A DNA stretch of 15,414 nt, from NCBI GenBank assembly GCA_902464375.1, contig CABQIM010000040.1, forward strand, positions 1-15,414, given 5' to 3'. Positions within the stretch are counted from its first letter, which is position 1. Every line of letters starts with the position of its first letter. Shown here one piece after another: positions 14,106 to 15,414 of this stretch. A program made the position numbers and the translations under genes. A model generated the notes under the pieces. That model was given only the letters and a program-made list of their open reading frames with translations, ran no database searches and was not told the origin of the DNA. This stretch comes from an uncultured bacterium. Lineage in GTDB: Bacteria > Cyanobacteriota > Vampirovibrionia > Gastranaerophilales > Gastranaerophilaceae.

Positions 14106-14378
14106 TTATTTAAAATAAAAATGCTCGGATAATATATAATCTCTGTAGCCCTTTATAATATCTTTTGTAACCTGTTCGGCGGTTAAGCCGTGGGAAATGT
14201 GACTTGATATTTCCGATATTGTGAAATGGTATGTGTAAATGCCTAAGGGCTGAATATCAGCAACCAAAACATCATCCTGTACCCAACAATTTGAATACCC
14301 TTTAATTTTTTTGTGTAATGCTTTTCTAACCTTATTTGCAAAAAATGCCGTCATTGTTTTTTCTACTTTAACTGCCAT
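14106..14378 (-). CDS. 90-aa hypothetical early protein
   Basis: I do not recognise this protein. It begins with a basic amphipathic stretch (FFANKVRKALHKKIKGYS at about 12-29), continues with short hydrophobic strands (DDVLVADIQPLGIYTYHFTI), and ends in a helix (GLTAEQVTKDIIKGYRDYIL). There is no membrane segment and only one Cys. The start has a good AAAGGAG site. It is the last of five small genes before the replication promoter. Small, varied early genes in this position in phi29-like phages often affect host takeover or defence, but nothing in the sequence shows that here. Confidence 0.72.
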   Translation of the reverse strand: MAVKVEKTMTAFFANKVRKALHKKIKGYSNCWVQDDVLVADIQPLGIYTYHFTISEISSHISHGLTAEQVTKDIIKGYRDYILSEHFYFK

Positions 14379-14426
14379 TGTCTTTTTCTCCTTTTATGGT
14401 ACACTAGTTAATTTTTTAACAATGTT

Positions 14427-14627
14427 TTAATTTTCCAGCTCCAGTTCTAATAAATCGTCAATAACCCTCATACGTATTACATCACGAACCAAAAGCTCAT
14501 TTGTATTACCTAATTCAATATAGTAATTTGCAAAATGTTCAGTGCTAAATTTCATATCGTATATGTTAAGTGTTACTCTAATTTTTGTTCGCGGGTCAAC
14601 CCACGTTAAAATATTATTAAATTTCAT
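14427..14627 (-). CDS. 66-aa hypothetical early protein (alternative start at 14639)
   Basis: The frame is open to an ATG at 14639, but that codon directly follows the AAGGAG site (14640-14645) with no spacer; the next ATG at 14627 has a 12-nt spacer and is preferred, though both are imperfect. The product starts MKFNNILTWVDPRTKIRVTL and is beta-rich in its first half, with an acidic helical C-terminus (VRDVIRMRVIDDLLELELEN). It is not recognised and has no Cys or membrane segment. Gap to the next upstream gene is short and holds a small hairpin (CGTTA/TAACG, 14649-14662). Confidence 0.65.
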   Translation of the reverse strand: MKFNNILTWVDPRTKIRVTLNIYDMKFSTEHFANYYIELGNTNELLVRDVIRMRVIDDLLELELEN

Positions 14628-14664
14628 GTTCTTTTTCATCTCCTTATACGTTATCTGTAACGCT

Positions 14665-14892
14665 TTAAAATTCTACAAAGGAAAATTCGTAAAATGTCTC
14701 AAAATCCATTGATAACAAAACCCCAAAGGTTTCACGTGAAACAAGTTTTATATCATCACTACCTGTGATATATCTAGCGTGAGATAATAAATCACGCTTT
14801 GATGGGTTTCTCTGCGAATCGTAAGTGAATTGTTTAATATCGCCGTCTACGCTAACAGTAAAAATAGTTCGTTTTGCTTTTACTTTTATCAT
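14665..14892 (-). CDS. 75-aa hypothetical early protein with an embedded parS-like site
   Basis: The product starts MIKVKAKRTIFTVSVDGDIK and looks like a small alpha/beta protein, basic at the N-terminus and acidic and aromatic at the C-terminus (SMDFETFYEFSFVEF). It is not recognised. The codons for Leu-Val-Ser-Arg-Glu-Thr (about residues 50-55) are written with the parS palindrome, which suggests that the DNA site, not only the protein, has been selected. The start has an AAAGGAGAG site. The C-terminus lies 25 nt before the ribosome site region of the next gene. Confidence 0.68.
   Translation of the reverse strand: MIKVKAKRTIFTVSVDGDIKQFTYDSQRNPSKRDLLSHARYITGSDDIKLVSRETFGVLLSMDFETFYEFSFVEF
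14728..14743. promoter_or_regulatory. parS-like site 3
   Basis: GGTTTCACGTGAAACA matches the parS consensus at every position but the first. It lies inside the 75-aa coding sequence, 785 bp from site 2. Confidence 0.72.
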
Positions 14893-14935
14893 TTATATAC
14901 TCTCCTTTATGTTTTTTATTTCCCTTTATAGGGTA

Positions 14936-14965
14936 ATGAGTGGGGTGGAATCGAACCACCCTACA
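14936..14965 (-). other. tRNA 3'-part remnant (T-arm plus acceptor-like end)
   Basis: In the gap after the 68-aa gene the minus strand reads GGTGG, TTCGATT, CCACC, then CCACTCAT. This is a perfect 5-bp T-stem with a canonical 7-nt T-loop (TTCRANY) and a plausible 3' acceptor strand with discriminator base. The matching 5' acceptor (TGAGTGG), D-arm and anticodon arm are not found upstream, where the 68-aa gene lies. It is thus not a whole tRNA. Confidence 0.55.
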
Positions 14966-14976
14966 CCGTCACGCTT

Positions 14977-15183
14977 TTATTTGTTATAATAACCTCTTTT
15001 TTCTAATTCTGAATGAATAGTGGCACTAATTTTCTCTGCATTTTTTGCTAATCCAAAACATTCTTCCATCTTATATTGTTTCTTAGCATAATAAAAAGTG
15101 ATTGCTAGTTCGTTAAATGCGTCTTTTGTTGCTGTTATGTCACCTAAATTACCCAATGTAATAGTAATTCTTTCTTCTTTCAT
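14977..15183 (-). CDS. 68-aa hypothetical early protein
   Basis: The product starts MKEERITITLGNLGDITATK, a likely beta hairpin, followed by helices (KDAFNELAITFYYAKKQYK, ECFGLAKNAEKISATIHSEL) and a basic end. The alternation of Tyr and Lys in the middle gives it a basic face. It is not recognised. The ribosome site AAAAAAGGAG is strong and well spaced. A tRNA-like remnant follows its stop codon. Confidence 0.68.
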   Translation of the reverse strand: MKEERITITLGNLGDITATKDAFNELAITFYYAKKQYKMEECFGLAKNAEKISATIHSELEKRGYYNK

Positions 15184-15226
15184 AGTTGTTCTCCTTTTTT
15201 CTTATTTCTTTAAATGTTATTGCCTA

Positions 15227-15414
15227 CTAATCATCAAACACTACTAAATAACTGTTATCACGTGTTTCTAATCTCATACCGTCTGGTGTAAACCATGAAC
15301 AAGTAAACTGAAAGCTATTATGTGAGCAAATTGAAAATCCCTCTGCATTATCAGTTCTGCAATATTCGTCATAGCATTTATCCCATGCCTTCTGTTTTGC
15401 TGTGCTCCATTTAT
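15227..15414 (-). CDS. Partial hypothetical early protein, 5' end off window
   Basis: The last 61 residues are visible, ending RDNSYLVVFDD followed by two TAG codons in a row (15224-15229). The visible part contains a helix (TAKQKAWDKCYDEYC) and then strands (GFSICSHNSFQFTCSWFTPD), with four Cys (about residues 13, 18, 28 and 37 of the visible part). I recall similar short proteins in gut phages but know no function. It is the first gene of the early block in the window, and its start, promoter and length cannot be judged. Confidence 0.65.
   Translation of the reverse strand, partial: KWSTAKQKAWDKCYDEYCRTDNAEGFSICSHNSFQFTCSWFTPDGMRLETRDNSYLVVFDD

Noticed and set aside
14936..15010. Complete tRNA gene on the minus strand
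   Set aside because: The T-arm is convincing, but no matching 5' acceptor, D-arm or anticodon arm is found at the right distance; the nearest candidate acceptor strand has two mismatches and the spacing is about 20 nt too long.
15257..15272. Fourth parS site around TCACGTGTTTC
   Set aside because: Only the CACGTG centre and one partial arm match, so it does not reach the similarity of the other three.

Overview
The window is most of the genome of a small, AT-rich, protein-primed podovirus of the phi29 type. It encodes a protein-primed family B DNA polymerase beside a putative terminal protein, a gp16-like packaging ATPase, and the phi29-type virion set: a 99-residue scaffold, a capsid protein with a C-terminal Ig-like domain, tail knob, upper collar, lower collar and fiber. 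AGGAG-type ribosome binding sites, sigma-A-like promoters, base composition and protein style point to a Firmicutes host, probably a gut Clostridia species (inference). Both ends run off the window inside genes, so the terminal repeats are not seen.

Layout. All genes are on the minus strand except the packaging ATPase. Late block, read from 8929 down to 1: holin, amidase endolysin, tail peptidoglycan hydrolase (NlpC/P60 plus lysozyme), a 49-aa protein, scaffold, major capsid, a hairpin, tail knob, upper collar, lower collar, and a fiber with a degraded polysaccharide-deacetylase domain. At 8957-9035 two near-consensus promoters face away from each other with interleaved -35 boxes; one drives the late block, the other the plus-strand ATPase (9036-10070). 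After the ATPase come a predicted three-way-junction RNA of about 112 nt (10071-10183, candidate packaging RNA) and a strong two-way terminator (10185-10231). Early/replication block, read from the right end down to 10235: five small unrecognised genes, a promoter with a structured leader, a 99-aa protein (position of phi29 p6), a 117-aa protein (position of p5 SSB), terminal protein, DNA polymerase, and a 49-aa cysteine-rich protein.

How it fits together. The terminal protein primes replication by the polymerase, with the SSB-like protein on displaced strands. Scaffold, capsid and upper collar build the prohead. The ATPase, with the candidate pRNA encoded just behind it, would package DNA. 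The collar, knob, tail hydrolase and fiber make the short tail, and holin plus amidase lyse the cell.

Most notable: (1) the pRNA-like three-way junction next to the ATPase gene; (2) three near-perfect copies of the bacterial centromere site parS (core GTTTCACGTGAAAC), suggesting use of host ParB/Spo0J, perhaps for segregation or spore entrapment; (3) a late promoter with perfect consensus boxes, overlapping the ATPase promoter, and no gene at the phi29 p4 activator position; (4) a late operon with lysis genes first and the ATPase inverted; (5) a tRNA T-arm remnant and a G-run/C-run structure that could control terminal-protein translation.
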